64,000 bases of DNA from Candidatus Merdivicinus excrementipullorum. Lineage in GTDB: Bacteria > Bacillota > Clostridia > Oscillospirales > Ruminococcaceae. Of this stretch, positions 44,312-53,589 are shown in pieces; within the stretch, counting starts at the first letter, position 1; each line of letters starts with the position of its first letter. The position numbers and the translations under genes are program-made. The stretch lies in contig DVJP01000076.1 of assembly GCA_018716725.1 (NCBI GenBank), positions 17,165-81,164 on the forward strand. The letters run 5' to 3'. The notes beneath the pieces were generated by a model that saw nothing but the letters and a program-made list of their open reading frames with translations, was not told the DNA's origin and made no database searches.

Positions 44312-44941
44312 TCAGGCTTCTTTTTCCTTTTTCTTCTCCTTGGTGCTGCGGATAACCTTCAGGCGGGAAAATTCCTCCCGCTCCTTTTCCTCCAAGGCGT
44401 TGGAAATAAAATGGATGTTTTCCTCGAAGCCGGGGATAATGATATTTTTTAGGGCGTTGGCCCGGCGCTGGGTCTTTTTAATGGACACTGCCAGCCGGTA
44501 GATGCTGTTTTCCACCTCAGCCAGCTTCACCGTCAGCTCCTTGCATTTGACAAAACAGACGAAAGCCTGGTCCAGCTGGGAGTTGGTTCCGTGAAGGCCG
44601 TAGTGGGACTGCTCATCACGGGATTCCATGGTAATATGGGGCAGTTCTACGCCCATGACGCTGCGGTAGGTGATGTCAATGTCAGAAGACAGCGGCGTGG
44701 TTTCCGCCAAATCGCCGCAGATACCCAAGGCCACGTTGGCCCGCTGGAGGGCCCGGTAAGCCCGGCAGTAGGTTTCGTCAATCTGATCCCGCACTTCCTT
44801 GGCGGTATCAATAAGGGTCATCATCTCCCGGATCAGGATATTCCGTTTGCGGTCCATCAGGTCAAAACCCAATGACGCCAGGGACAGGGATTTTTTGATA
44901 TTCAGCAGGTTGCCTTTGGTTGGAAAAACCTGATTTGCCAA
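44312..44941 (-). CDS. V-type ATP synthase subunit D
   Basis: VFPTKGNLLNIKKSLSLASLGFDLMDRKRNILIREMM. Confidence 0.95.
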   Translation of the reverse strand: MANQVFPTKGNLLNIKKSLSLASLGFDLMDRKRNILIREMMTLIDTAKEVRDQIDETYCRAYRALQRANVALGICGDLAETTPLSSDIDITYRSVMGVELPHITMESRDEQSHYGLHGTNSQLDQAFVCFVKCKELTVKLAEVENSIYRLAVSIKKTQRRANALKNIIIPGFEENIHFISNALEEKEREEFSRLKVIRSTKEKKKEKEA

Positions 44942-44968
44942 AAGGACTCCTCCTTTCTCACGGGAACT

Positions 44969-46369
44969 TTATTTCTGGCGGAAGCGTTCCGCCCGACGGG
45001 GATCGTAATGGGCCTCGATGAGCTTGCTGTCCATCCGGTCCAGCTCCTCTTTTTTCAGCAGACAGAGGAGGTCCCACCCAAGGTCGATGGTTTCGTCAAT
45101 GGTGCGGTTGTCGTTGAAGCCCTGGTCCAGGAAATACTTCTCAAACATCCGGCCGAATTCCAAGTAGGATTTGTCTGCGTCGGAAAGCTCTTCCTCGCCG
45201 ATAACGGAGGCCAAAGCCCGGGCGTCCTGTACTTTGGCGTAAGCCGAGAACAGCTGGTTTGCCACATCCGGATGGTCGGCCCGGGTGTAGCCCTCGCCGA
45301 TGCCGTCCTTCATCAGACGGGAAAGGCTGGGCAGCACGGAAACCGGCGGGTAAACGCCGGACTGGTCCAAAGCCCGGTCCAGAACGATCTGCCCTTCGGT
45401 GATATAGCCGGTCAGGTCCGGAACCGGGTGAGTGATATCGTCGTTGGGCATGGTGAGGATAGGAATCTGGGTCACAGAACCTTTGGCTCCCTTGACAATG
45501 CCGGCCCGTTCATACATGGAGGCCAAATCCGAATACAGGTAGCCGGGATAACCTTTCCGGCTGGGGATTTCGCCCTTGGAGGAGGAGAATTCCCGCAGGG
45601 CCTCGGCGTAGGAGGTCATATCCGTCAGGATAACCAGGATGTGCATATCCTTTTCATAGGCCAGATATTCCGCCACAGTCAGGGCGCAGCGGGGGGTCAG
45701 GATACGTTCGATAATGGGGTCGCTGGACAGGTTTAGGAACATAACCACCCGTTCCAGAACGCCGGATTCCTCAAACTGGCGTTTGAAGTAGTCGGCAACG
45801 TCGTTTTTAACGCCCATAGCGGCGAACACCACGGCGAATTTCTCGTTTTTGTCGCCGCTGATCTGGGCCTGCTTTACAATCTGGGCCGCCAGTTTATCGT
45901 GGCTCATGCCGGAACCGGAGAAAATGGGCAGCTTCTGGCCCCGAATCAGGGTCATCAAAGCGTCGATGGAGGAAATGCCGGTGCGGATATAGTTGACCGG
46001 GTATTCCCGGGACACCGGATTCAAGGGCTGGCCGTTGATGTCCGCCTTTTTATCGGCAAAAACCGGGCCAAGGCCGTCGATGGGGTCCCCTGCCCCGTTG
46101 AAGATACGGCCCAGCAGTTCCGTGGTCAGGGGCATTTCCATGGGATGGCCCCGGAAGCTGGTCCGGGTGTTGTTCAAGGCCAGGGAGCTGGTCCCCTCAA
46201 ACACCTGCAAAACCACCCGTTCCCCGTCAATCTGCACCACGCGGCCGGTGCGGCGGGTCCCGTTGTCCAGGACAAGCTCCGCCATTTCGTCGTAGCCCAC
46301 GTCCTTGACGCCGTCCAAAACCACCAGAGGACCGTTGATTTCCTTCAGGCCTAAAATCTGTACGCTCAT
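44969..46369 (-). CDS. V-type ATP synthase subunit B
   Basis: [22 protein letters not shown]; 466 aa. Confidence 0.97.
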   Translation of the reverse strand: MSVQILGLKEINGPLVVLDGVKDVGYDEMAELVLDNGTRRTGRVVQIDGERVVLQVFEGTSSLALNNTRTSFRGHPMEMPLTTELLGRIFNGAGDPIDGLGPVFADKKADINGQPLNPVSREYPVNYIRTGISSIDALMTLIRGQKLPIFSGSGMSHDKLAAQIVKQAQISGDKNEKFAVVFAAMGVKNDVADYFKRQFEESGVLERVVMFLNLSSDPIIERILTPRCALTVAEYLAYEKDMHILVILTDMTSYAEALREFSSSKGEIPSRKGYPGYLYSDLASMYERAGIVKGAKGSVTQIPILTMPNDDITHPVPDLTGYITEGQIVLDRALDQSGVYPPVSVLPSLSRLMKDGIGEGYTRADHPDVANQLFSAYAKVQDARALASVIGEEELSDADKSYLEFGRMFEKYFLDQGFNDNRTIDETIDLGWDLLCLLKKEELDRMDSKLIEAHYDPRRAERFRQK

Positions 46370-48121
46370 TTATTTCACCTCCGCCAGTTTCTGGTCAATC
46401 AGCGGATAGTATTCCTTGAGCTTTTCCAACTGACTGTTGGGCACGTTGTATTTGATTTTGATAATGTCGTCGGGCAGGCCGGTCTTGGAAATCAAGGAAA
46501 CCGGGATGCCGTTTTTGGCCATTTTCAGGGCGCTGTCGTAGAAATACAGGATAATCTGCATCATGCCCAGCTGTTTTTCCAGGGGGACATAAGTGTCCTC
46601 CGCATGGAAGGCGTTCTGCTGCAAGAATCCGACCCGGATCAAGCGGGCGGTTTCGATAATCAGCTTCTGGTCCTCAGGCAGGACGTCCGCGCCGATGAGC
46701 TTGACGATTTCCATGAGCCGGGCTTCTTCCGCCAGGATATTGGAAATCCGCTGGCGGCACTGCAAAAACTCGTCCCCGTAATTTTTGTTGTAGAAAGGGG
46801 CCAGCTCGTCTACGTATTCGCTGTAACTGGTGGTCCAGTTGATAGCCGGATAGTGGCGGGCGTAGGCCAGATTTTTGTCCAGCGCCCAGAAGGCCCGGAC
46901 AAACCGCTTGGTATTCTGGGTAACCGGTTCGGAGAAATCGGAACCCTGGGGGGAAACGGCCCCAATGATGGTGACGGAGCCTTCGGTGCCGTTTAAGTTG
47001 ACCATGTAGCCGGCGCGCTCATAGAACTCCGCCAAACGGGAAGGCAGATAAGCCGGGAAACCTTCCTCAGCGGGCATTTCCTCCAAACGGCCGGAAATTT
47101 CCCGCAGCGCCTCCGCCCAGCGGGAGGTAGAGTCCGCCATAATGGCCACATGGTAGCCCATATCCCGGTAATATTCCGCCAAGGTGATGCCGGTGTAAAT
47201 AGACGCCTCACGGGCAGCCACCGGCATATTGGAGGTGTTGGCGATCAAAATGGTGCGGTCGGTCATAGCCCGGCCGGATTTGGGGTCGATCAGTTCTGAG
47301 AATTCCTCCAGAACCTGGGTCATCTCGTTGCCCCGCTCGCCGCATCCGATATAGACAATGATGTCCGCGTCGCACCATTTGGCCAGCTGGTGCTGGGTCA
47401 TGGTCTTGCCGGTGCCGAACCCCCCGGGGATAGCCGCCGCGCCGCCCTTGGCAATGGGGATCAGGGTGTCGATGACACGCTGGCCGGTAATCAAGGGCCG
47501 GTCGATGGGCAGGCGCTTATTTACCGGGCGGGGCGTCCGGATGGGCCATTTCTGGGTCAAAGTCAGGGGCACTTCCTTGCCGTCCTTTGTCCGGAGCACC
47601 GCTACGGTGTCATTGACGGTGTACTCCCCATTAGGGGACACCCGGACGATTTCGCCGGAAAGGTTGGGGGCCAGCATGCATTTGTGCAGGATAGCCGGAG
47701 TTTCCGGGCAGGTGGCGTAAACATCGCCGCCCTTGACCTGGTCCCCTTCTTTGACAGTTAAAGTGACGGGATAGGTTTTCTTTTCATCCACCGGGGAAAC
47801 GCTGATGCCCTCGGCAATGAAAGCGCCGCCGGAAATGGCGGCAATATCCTTCAAAGGGCGCTCAATGCCGTCAAAAATATTGGACAGCAACCCTGGCCCC
47901 AGGGTTACGGAAAGGGGCGCGCCAGTCGGGTAAACCGGTTCGCCGGGCTTTAAGCCGGTGGTGGATTCGTACACCTGGATGGTAGTATAAGCCTCGGTAA
48001 TGCCGATAACCTCCCCTACCAGGCGTTTTTCGCCCACATATACCATTTCCATCATGGAAAAGTCGTTTGTATCCCGGACCTTGACAACCGGCCCATTGAT
48101 GGAATAAACGGTATTACGCAA
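46370..48121 (-). CDS. V-type ATP synthase subunit A
   Basis: Walker A GGFGTGKTMTQHQLAKW; MADSTSRWAEALREISGRLEEMPAEEGFPAYL. Confidence 0.97.
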   Translation of the reverse strand: MRNTVYSINGPVVKVRDTNDFSMMEMVYVGEKRLVGEVIGITEAYTTIQVYESTTGLKPGEPVYPTGAPLSVTLGPGLLSNIFDGIERPLKDIAAISGGAFIAEGISVSPVDEKKTYPVTLTVKEGDQVKGGDVYATCPETPAILHKCMLAPNLSGEIVRVSPNGEYTVNDTVAVLRTKDGKEVPLTLTQKWPIRTPRPVNKRLPIDRPLITGQRVIDTLIPIAKGGAAAIPGGFGTGKTMTQHQLAKWCDADIIVYIGCGERGNEMTQVLEEFSELIDPKSGRAMTDRTILIANTSNMPVAAREASIYTGITLAEYYRDMGYHVAIMADSTSRWAEALREISGRLEEMPAEEGFPAYLPSRLAEFYERAGYMVNLNGTEGSVTIIGAVSPQGSDFSEPVTQNTKRFVRAFWALDKNLAYARHYPAINWTTSYSEYVDELAPFYNKNYGDEFLQCRQRISNILAEEARLMEIVKLIGADVLPEDQKLIIETARLIRVGFLQQNAFHAEDTYVPLEKQLGMMQIILYFYDSALKMAKNGIPVSLISKTGLPDDIIKIKYNVPNSQLEKLKEYYPLIDQKLAEVK

Positions 48122-48713
48122 AATCCCCCACTCCTTCCAACTTACTTAAATCCGCCCGTCCGGAATTGTAAAACTCCTCCTGGGCATTTTTCAACATAGC
48201 GTCGTATGTCTCATCCTGGTACAAGCCGGCGCTTTCGCTGTAAAAAACAATTCCGCCCAGCTTAATTTCCGGCGAAACCCTTACGGTTACGCCATCCCCG
48301 GCCAGGGAACGCACCAGTTCTTCATCTTCCGCCCGGACTAAAACGCTCCAGCCCTCCTGCCGGCCTTCCAGCATAGACTTAAGCTTCTCCCGGTACGCCT
48401 GGTTTTTTGTAAATTCCTTGACTTTTTCCGCCGCTTTGCAAAACAGCTCCTCAGTCAACTCGCTGCGGCGGCGCAGGAGCCGCTGGCGGGCCGCCACCTT
48501 TTCCTTGGTGACGTCCCGTGCAAAGGACGCGCGGATCTCCGCCGCCTTGCGCTGGATCGTGTCATAAGCGCGCTGGATTTCCACTTCCTTGACATCCACT
48601 AGCTTTTCTTCTTTATAACTGTCTACTTCCGCCAAAATCTCTGTGGTTTTGGTTTCTACCTCGGAAGAAACCGCCTTTTCAAAGCGGGCCAGCTTTTCGG
48701 TTTCATTGGGCAT
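48114..48713 (-). CDS. V-type ATP synthase subunit E
   Basis: Coiled-coil stalk protein, operon position. Confidence 0.85.
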   Translation of the reverse strand: MPNETEKLARFEKAVSSEVETKTTEILAEVDSYKEEKLVDVKEVEIQRAYDTIQRKAAEIRASFARDVTKEKVAARQRLLRRRSELTEELFCKAAEKVKEFTKNQAYREKLKSMLEGRQEGWSVLVRAEDEELVRSLAGDGVTVRVSPEIKLGGIVFYSESAGLYQDETYDAMLKNAQEEFYNSGRADLSKLEGVGDFA

Positions 48714-48751
48714 GCAGACCCCTCCTTGCTTTCAAATATACGGCGATGCCG

Positions 48752-49060
48752 TCAAATACGGATTCCCACCGCCTCCTGGATATAGCTGGTGATGGAGTCG
48801 CCGATAGAAGAATCGCCGTGCCGGTCAGGGATTTCCACAATCAGCGGCCGCTGGCGGTTCAGTTTCACATCGTAAACCAGGTCCCGGCAGAGGGTAATAA
48901 GCTTTTTGGTCATTAAAACGATGCCGATACTTTCATCCTCCATGACCTTTTGAAGCTCTTCCGCTACCTCCTGGTATTCGTGAACCACCACCCCTTCAAT
49001 CCCGGCCAGGCGCATCCCCACCTGAGTATCCACATTGTCGCTGATGACAAACATCCGCAT
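48752..49060 (-). CDS. V-type ATP synthase subunit F
   Basis: MRMFVISDNVDTQVGMRLAGIEGVVVHEYQEV. Confidence 0.9.
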   Translation of the reverse strand: MRMFVISDNVDTQVGMRLAGIEGVVVHEYQEVAEELQKVMEDESIGIVLMTKKLITLCRDLVYDVKLNRQRPLIVEIPDRHGDSSIGDSITSYIQEAVGIRI

Positions 49061-49090
49061 TCGGCAATCCTCCCTTGCAAAAAGTGACTC

Positions 49091-49525
49091 TTACAGACTG
49101 TTGAGGATCAAGATGGAGATCAGCAGGCCGTAAATGGCGATACCTTCGCCCAATACAACGAAAATCAGGGCTTTTGCGAATACTTTGGGATCTTCGCTGA
49201 CGGCGCCGATGGCGGCAGGCGCGCCGGCTGCAACTGCAATACCTGCGCCGATGCAGGCGAGGCCCGTTACCAAAGCGGCGGCAATGTAACCCAATCCGGA
49301 AGCGCCGGAAGCAGCAGCCGCAGCGTCAGCGGCGGAAACCAGGCCGCCCATGGGGACGATAACCGCAATCAGGCAAAGGCCAAAGAAAGCGCAGAGGTTG
49401 CCGATGATATTCCGTTTTGCCTTCTTCCCCGTAACCGCGCCGCGGAACACTGGGAACAGAGGGGCCGCAACCAGCAGCAGTGCCACCAAAGGCAGAATCA
49501 GCATCATAAAAGTTTTCATTGTCAA
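49091..49525 (-). CDS. V-type ATP synthase subunit K (proteolipid)
   Basis: GAPAAIGAVSEDPKVFAKALIFVVLGEGIAIYGLLISILI; four predicted TM segments. Confidence 0.93.
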   Translation of the reverse strand: MTMKTFMMLILPLVALLLVAAPLFPVFRGAVTGKKAKRNIIGNLCAFFGLCLIAVIVPMGGLVSAADAAAAASGASGLGYIAAALVTGLACIGAGIAVAAGAPAAIGAVSEDPKVFAKALIFVVLGEGIAIYGLLISILILNSL

Positions 49526-49571
49526 TTCCTCCTAAAGAATATTGTCTAAAGAATATTGCTTGCGCCGGCAG

Positions 49572-51554
49572 TCAGCGTTCCGGCCGGTAAGAAATTTTTG
49601 CCGGCTCGTAAGGCTTTCCGTCGCCGCTGTAAAAACGGCTGAAAATCTCGTAAAACTCCAAACGGAGCACCTGTATGCCCACAATCAGGCCCTCCAGGCA
49701 CATAACAAACAGGTTGCCGAAAATCAGGACAACCACACTTCCCGCCCCGCTCATCATTTCGCTTAAGGACAGCACAACGGCCATCATGCCCGCGTGGGAA
49801 AGGATGAAACCGCCTACACGCAGAAAGCTCATGGTGTTGGAAACGTAGCTTAGGAGATACTCAAACATTTCAAAGAAATTCTCCATCAAAAAGGTGCCCA
49901 CGCCGTCCTCCGGCTTTAAATTCTTCTTCCGGGCGCACAGCTTGGCCAGCGGCTCCTTGAAATAGATGCAGAGCAGCGGGATCACAATGATAAAGATGAT
50001 GAAGAAGGGGTTTAACACGTTGATGTTAAAGAGCATCAGCAGGGCGGCCGCCCCAATGGCCCCCAGGTAAACCAGCATACCGGCGATACCGTTTTGACTG
50101 AAAACGGCCTTTTCCAGGTTGTGGTATTTAAAGCCCAGGTAAATATTGACTCCCATGGCAATGGCGATGGAGCAGACGCCCACGCCGATAGCGCCGATAA
50201 GCAGCATGTTGGTTGTAGCCCCGTCAAAAACCTCAATGGGTTTTTCCGCAAAGCCCAGGGCATGGAACATGGGGTCCAACACATGCTCCAATCCGAACAC
50301 CGACCCGTAGATCGTGCCGAAAATCATGCTGGAGACGCCCAGCCGCAGCATAATCCGGCCGAAATCCATCTTTTTCCACAAGGCCAGCACCAGGCCGATA
50401 ACGGCAATGACAAATCCCTGACCCAAATCGCCGAACATAATGCCGAACATCAGGGAATAGGTAATGGACACCAGCAGAGTCGGGTCAAAATCATGGTATC
50501 CCGGCGTGCCGTACATTTCCACAAACATCTGAAAAGGCTTGGCGAACCGGCAGTTTTTCAGACGGGTAGGCGGCGTTAAGGTGGGGTTTGTGTCATCCGG
50601 CTGGCAGACGCAGGAAACCGTTTCTATTTCCGACATGACTGCGGAAAACCGTTTCCACTCCGACACCGGCACAAACCCTTCCAGGTAAAAGCGGTTGTTG
50701 ATGACCGCCACATATTTCCGCAGGCCGAAAACATCCGACGCTGCCTTTAAGGCGGTAAAGGCCTGGTTTAATGTGGAAGCTTCTTTTTCCCGGATTTCCT
50801 GGAGACTCTTGCGCACCTCCGCAAGCCGGGCGCGGCGTTCCTCCAGAGCCTTCTGCAAGTTGACAATAGCCTCCTCCGGCGCTTTGTGGATATAATCCGG
50901 CACCCGGATACGTTCGAAATACAGGGACTTGAAAATGTCGTCCACTACGGCAATCTGAGTTGCCGGCGCGAAATAAACGCCCCAGTAATAGGAATCGTCA
51001 TGGTCAAAATCAAAAAAGAAAAACGTGCGGTCATCGTAAAAGGCCAGTTTGGGGTAGCTGTCCGCAGGCAGCCGGCCGAACCGAACTTTCACATAGCTCA
51101 TGGAGAACACATCGTCAAAGGGAACACCCAGGCCATGTAGGTGCTGGATTTGGATCAGCGCCTGCTCTAATTGGTTAATCCGCTCCTTTAATTCCCTCTT
51201 TTCCTTGGCAAGGGAGGAAACCGTATCTTGGACCCGGACGATCTCCGCCTGGGCCTTCTCGCAAGTAAAATCCTCCGGGGGGTCCTCCCGGGACAGCTTC
51301 GCGTGAATATCCTCCGCCAAATCATATAATTTTTTCAGATGCGGCGTATAAGGGTTTTCTCCCGGAAGCGGTGAGAACCCATTGGTTTTATCCAGAGTAT
51401 TGATGGCCATTTCCGGTGCGAACACGCCGCTTTTGACACACCGCAGCAGCGTTTCCTCCAAATCCGGGAGGTTTCCCACCAAATTGACCAAATGCATTTT
51501 TTCGATGGACATAATCTGAACTGCACCCACCTTCGCAACTATTCTGAACGGCAT
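49572..51554 (-). CDS. V-type ATP synthase subunit I
   Basis: SIEKMHLVNLVGNLPDLEETL; C-terminal multi-TM, SYVSNTMSFLRVGGFILSHAGMM. Confidence 0.95.
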   Translation of the reverse strand: MPFRIVAKVGAVQIMSIEKMHLVNLVGNLPDLEETLLRCVKSGVFAPEMAINTLDKTNGFSPLPGENPYTPHLKKLYDLAEDIHAKLSREDPPEDFTCEKAQAEIVRVQDTVSSLAKEKRELKERINQLEQALIQIQHLHGLGVPFDDVFSMSYVKVRFGRLPADSYPKLAFYDDRTFFFFDFDHDDSYYWGVYFAPATQIAVVDDIFKSLYFERIRVPDYIHKAPEEAIVNLQKALEERRARLAEVRKSLQEIREKEASTLNQAFTALKAASDVFGLRKYVAVINNRFYLEGFVPVSEWKRFSAVMSEIETVSCVCQPDDTNPTLTPPTRLKNCRFAKPFQMFVEMYGTPGYHDFDPTLLVSITYSLMFGIMFGDLGQGFVIAVIGLVLALWKKMDFGRIMLRLGVSSMIFGTIYGSVFGLEHVLDPMFHALGFAEKPIEVFDGATTNMLLIGAIGVGVCSIAIAMGVNIYLGFKYHNLEKAVFSQNGIAGMLVYLGAIGAAALLMLFNINVLNPFFIIFIIVIPLLCIYFKEPLAKLCARKKNLKPEDGVGTFLMENFFEMFEYLLSYVSNTMSFLRVGGFILSHAGMMAVVLSLSEMMSGAGSVVVLIFGNLFVMCLEGLIVGIQVLRLEFYEIFSRFYSGDGKPYEPAKISYRPER

Positions 51555-51560
51555 CCGCCG

Positions 51561-52616
51561 TTAAAGGATCAGCATTTTCAGGATCTCATCCTGGGGCATT
51601 TGATACCGGACGCCCTCGATTACCATAATAATATTCTGCACCTCAATGCGCCGCAGAGTCAGAAAAGTAAACATGGCTACCGGCGCTTTGGTAGTAAACC
51701 GCAGAAGCCTGCGCTCCAGCTGGTAACAGAGGCGGTTCGTATACGGCTCAATCCCATCTTCTTCTAAGACATGCGCATCCTCATTCTCCTCCGGGGCCAG
51801 GATCTGAAACATTTGCGCAAAATCCTCCGCTCTTATCAGAGCGTCTATCTGCGCTTTATGGTACCGGTGGGAATAGGGATACAGGTACTGGCGGATCCGC
51901 GGTTCATCATAATGGAAATACAGCTTCAGCCGGAAAATATTCTGAATATTTTGAAGTTCGATTTCCGAATCCGCTGCCTCCAGGAGCTGCTGCCGGGTTT
52001 CCCCGTAGAACTGCTTTTGTATCGCTTCATGCAGCGTCTTATAATAATAGCTGTACAGAGCATGTTCGCAGTTCATGACATTTAGGCTCTGGATGTCCTT
52101 AGGCCCCAGCCCTTTCAAGATTCCCTGGTACGGCGTATGGGCCACGCATTCCAAAAGCTCCTCAAAATTCCTTGCCCGGGCCAGGTCCATCAGGGGGAAG
52201 GACGTGTGCCCCAGCATATAGGAGGGAAGGTCTACGACAAAGTCTGTATTTTCATCCGCCTGCAAAAGCACAATCCGACGGATAATTTCGTCAATTTCCC
52301 TTTGCATAATGGGGAAATCATAAAAAGTACCGCCGGAAAAATCATACCGGCGCAGGGCGGAATATTTATAAAATAAATCCTTTTTCAGCAATTCTTCCAG
52401 CTGCCCCCGGTGGACGTTCCCTTCGTCAATATTCCGCAGTGCAATGGCGTAGGATGGGTTTTCCTTTAACAGGGCCGCAACCTCCCCCACATCACGTTTC
52501 CGAGCCATTTGGGCGTAATCCGCATAAGTCAGCCTTTTGCCTAAAATCGCCCGGATCTTTGTTAGGATCGCATTGCTGGAGCAGGAGTTCAGCATATCCA
52601 TCCTCCCTTTCTCCAA
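51561..52616 (-). CDS. V-type ATP synthase subunit C
   Basis: V-ATPase C/d-type helical protein (YADYAQMARKRDVGEVAALLKENPSY), operon context. Confidence 0.88.
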   Translation of the reverse strand: MEKGRMDMLNSCSSNAILTKIRAILGKRLTYADYAQMARKRDVGEVAALLKENPSYAIALRNIDEGNVHRGQLEELLKKDLFYKYSALRRYDFSGGTFYDFPIMQREIDEIIRRIVLLQADENTDFVVDLPSYMLGHTSFPLMDLARARNFEELLECVAHTPYQGILKGLGPKDIQSLNVMNCEHALYSYYYKTLHEAIQKQFYGETRQQLLEAADSEIELQNIQNIFRLKLYFHYDEPRIRQYLYPYSHRYHKAQIDALIRAEDFAQMFQILAPEENEDAHVLEEDGIEPYTNRLCYQLERRLLRFTTKAPVAMFTFLTLRRIEVQNIIMVIEGVRYQMPQDEILKMLIL

Positions 52617-52620
52617 ATAA

Positions 52621-52929
52621 TCATCCGATCATGCTCTGCACAATCTCATCTAGCCATTCCGGCTCCATTGCTGCGAATTCCTTTTCCAGGGCAACTACCT
52701 GCCTGTCCGCGTTTTCCCGGATCTGCTGGATTTCGTCCTCAGCTGTCCGCTGCTCTGTGGCACGGATCGCTTCGATTTTTTCCTCGCAGTGCCGCCGCAG
52801 TTTTTCCGCTTCTTCCGCCGCCTCTTTATCGGCCTGAGAAATCAGTTCTTCCCGCCGCCGGTAAGCGTCCTGGAGTTTTTGCTGTGCGTCTGCATCAATT
52901 TGTAGGATCTGCCGGATAATGCGGTCCAT
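52621..52929 (-). CDS. V-type ATP synthase subunit G/H-like coiled coil
   Basis: MDRIIRQILQIDADAQQKLQDAYRRREELISQADKEAAEEAEKLRR; first gene of operon. Confidence 0.7.
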   Translation of the reverse strand: MDRIIRQILQIDADAQQKLQDAYRRREELISQADKEAAEEAEKLRRHCEEKIEAIRATEQRTAEDEIQQIRENADRQVVALEKEFAAMEPEWLDEIVQSMIG

Positions 52930-53114
52930 GTACTGCACCTCCTGTTTTCTTGGAATATACATTATCATATACCAAAAGCAGCAATTTTTCAATGGGCGTT
53001 TTGTGAAACAACTTGCACTTTTTTATCGATTTTTGTATAAGATAAACACATTGCAATTTACATATTATATCCATAAACTTTCTTGTATAACAAAAATTAT
53101 TTGATGTTTTCCCC

Positions 53115-53164
53115 TTGACAAAATAACTTTTGTAGCATATAATCTAAACATGAACAATTGCTCA
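53115..53164 (+). promoter_or_regulatory. Promoter and ArsR-type operator
   Basis: TTGACA (53115)-17-TATAAT (53138); near-palindrome TGAACAATTGCTCA (53151-53164). Confidence 0.8.
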
Positions 53165-53196
53165 TATGTTTTTATTTTACGGAAAGGATGCTGCCA

Positions 53197-53574
53197 ATGG
53201 AACATATTCTCTCAAAAAACCTACCGGACATTTCCTGTGAGGAACCGCATCTGCACCCTGACGCTGTAGAAGAAGCGGAAAGCCAGATGCCGGACGACGA
53301 CACATTAATGGAAGTCAGCGATTTCTTTAAAGCCCTGTCCGATTCCAGCCGCTTGAAGATTATCGCCGCATTAATCAGCCGGGAGCTTTGTGTCTGCGAC
53401 ATCAGCGAAATCGCAGGGCAAAGCCAGTCGGCGGTATCCCATCAGCTGCGGGTGCTCCGGGCAGCCCGGATTGTCAAATACCGGCGGGATGGGAAACAGG
53501 TTTTTTACTCCATTGACGACGCGCACATTGCGGAAATTATCCAGACCACCATCCGCCACTTGAACGAGGAATAA
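53197..53574 (+). CDS. ArsR/SmtB family metalloregulator
   Basis: ELCVCDISEIAGQSQSAVSHQLRVLRAARIVKYRRDGKQVFYSI. Confidence 0.93.
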   Translation: MEHILSKNLPDISCEEPHLHPDAVEEAESQMPDDDTLMEVSDFFKALSDSSRLKIIAALISRELCVCDISEIAGQSQSAVSHQLRVLRAARIVKYRRDGKQVFYSIDDAHIAEIIQTTIRHLNEE

Positions 53575-53589
53575 AAGGAGGATATTGCC

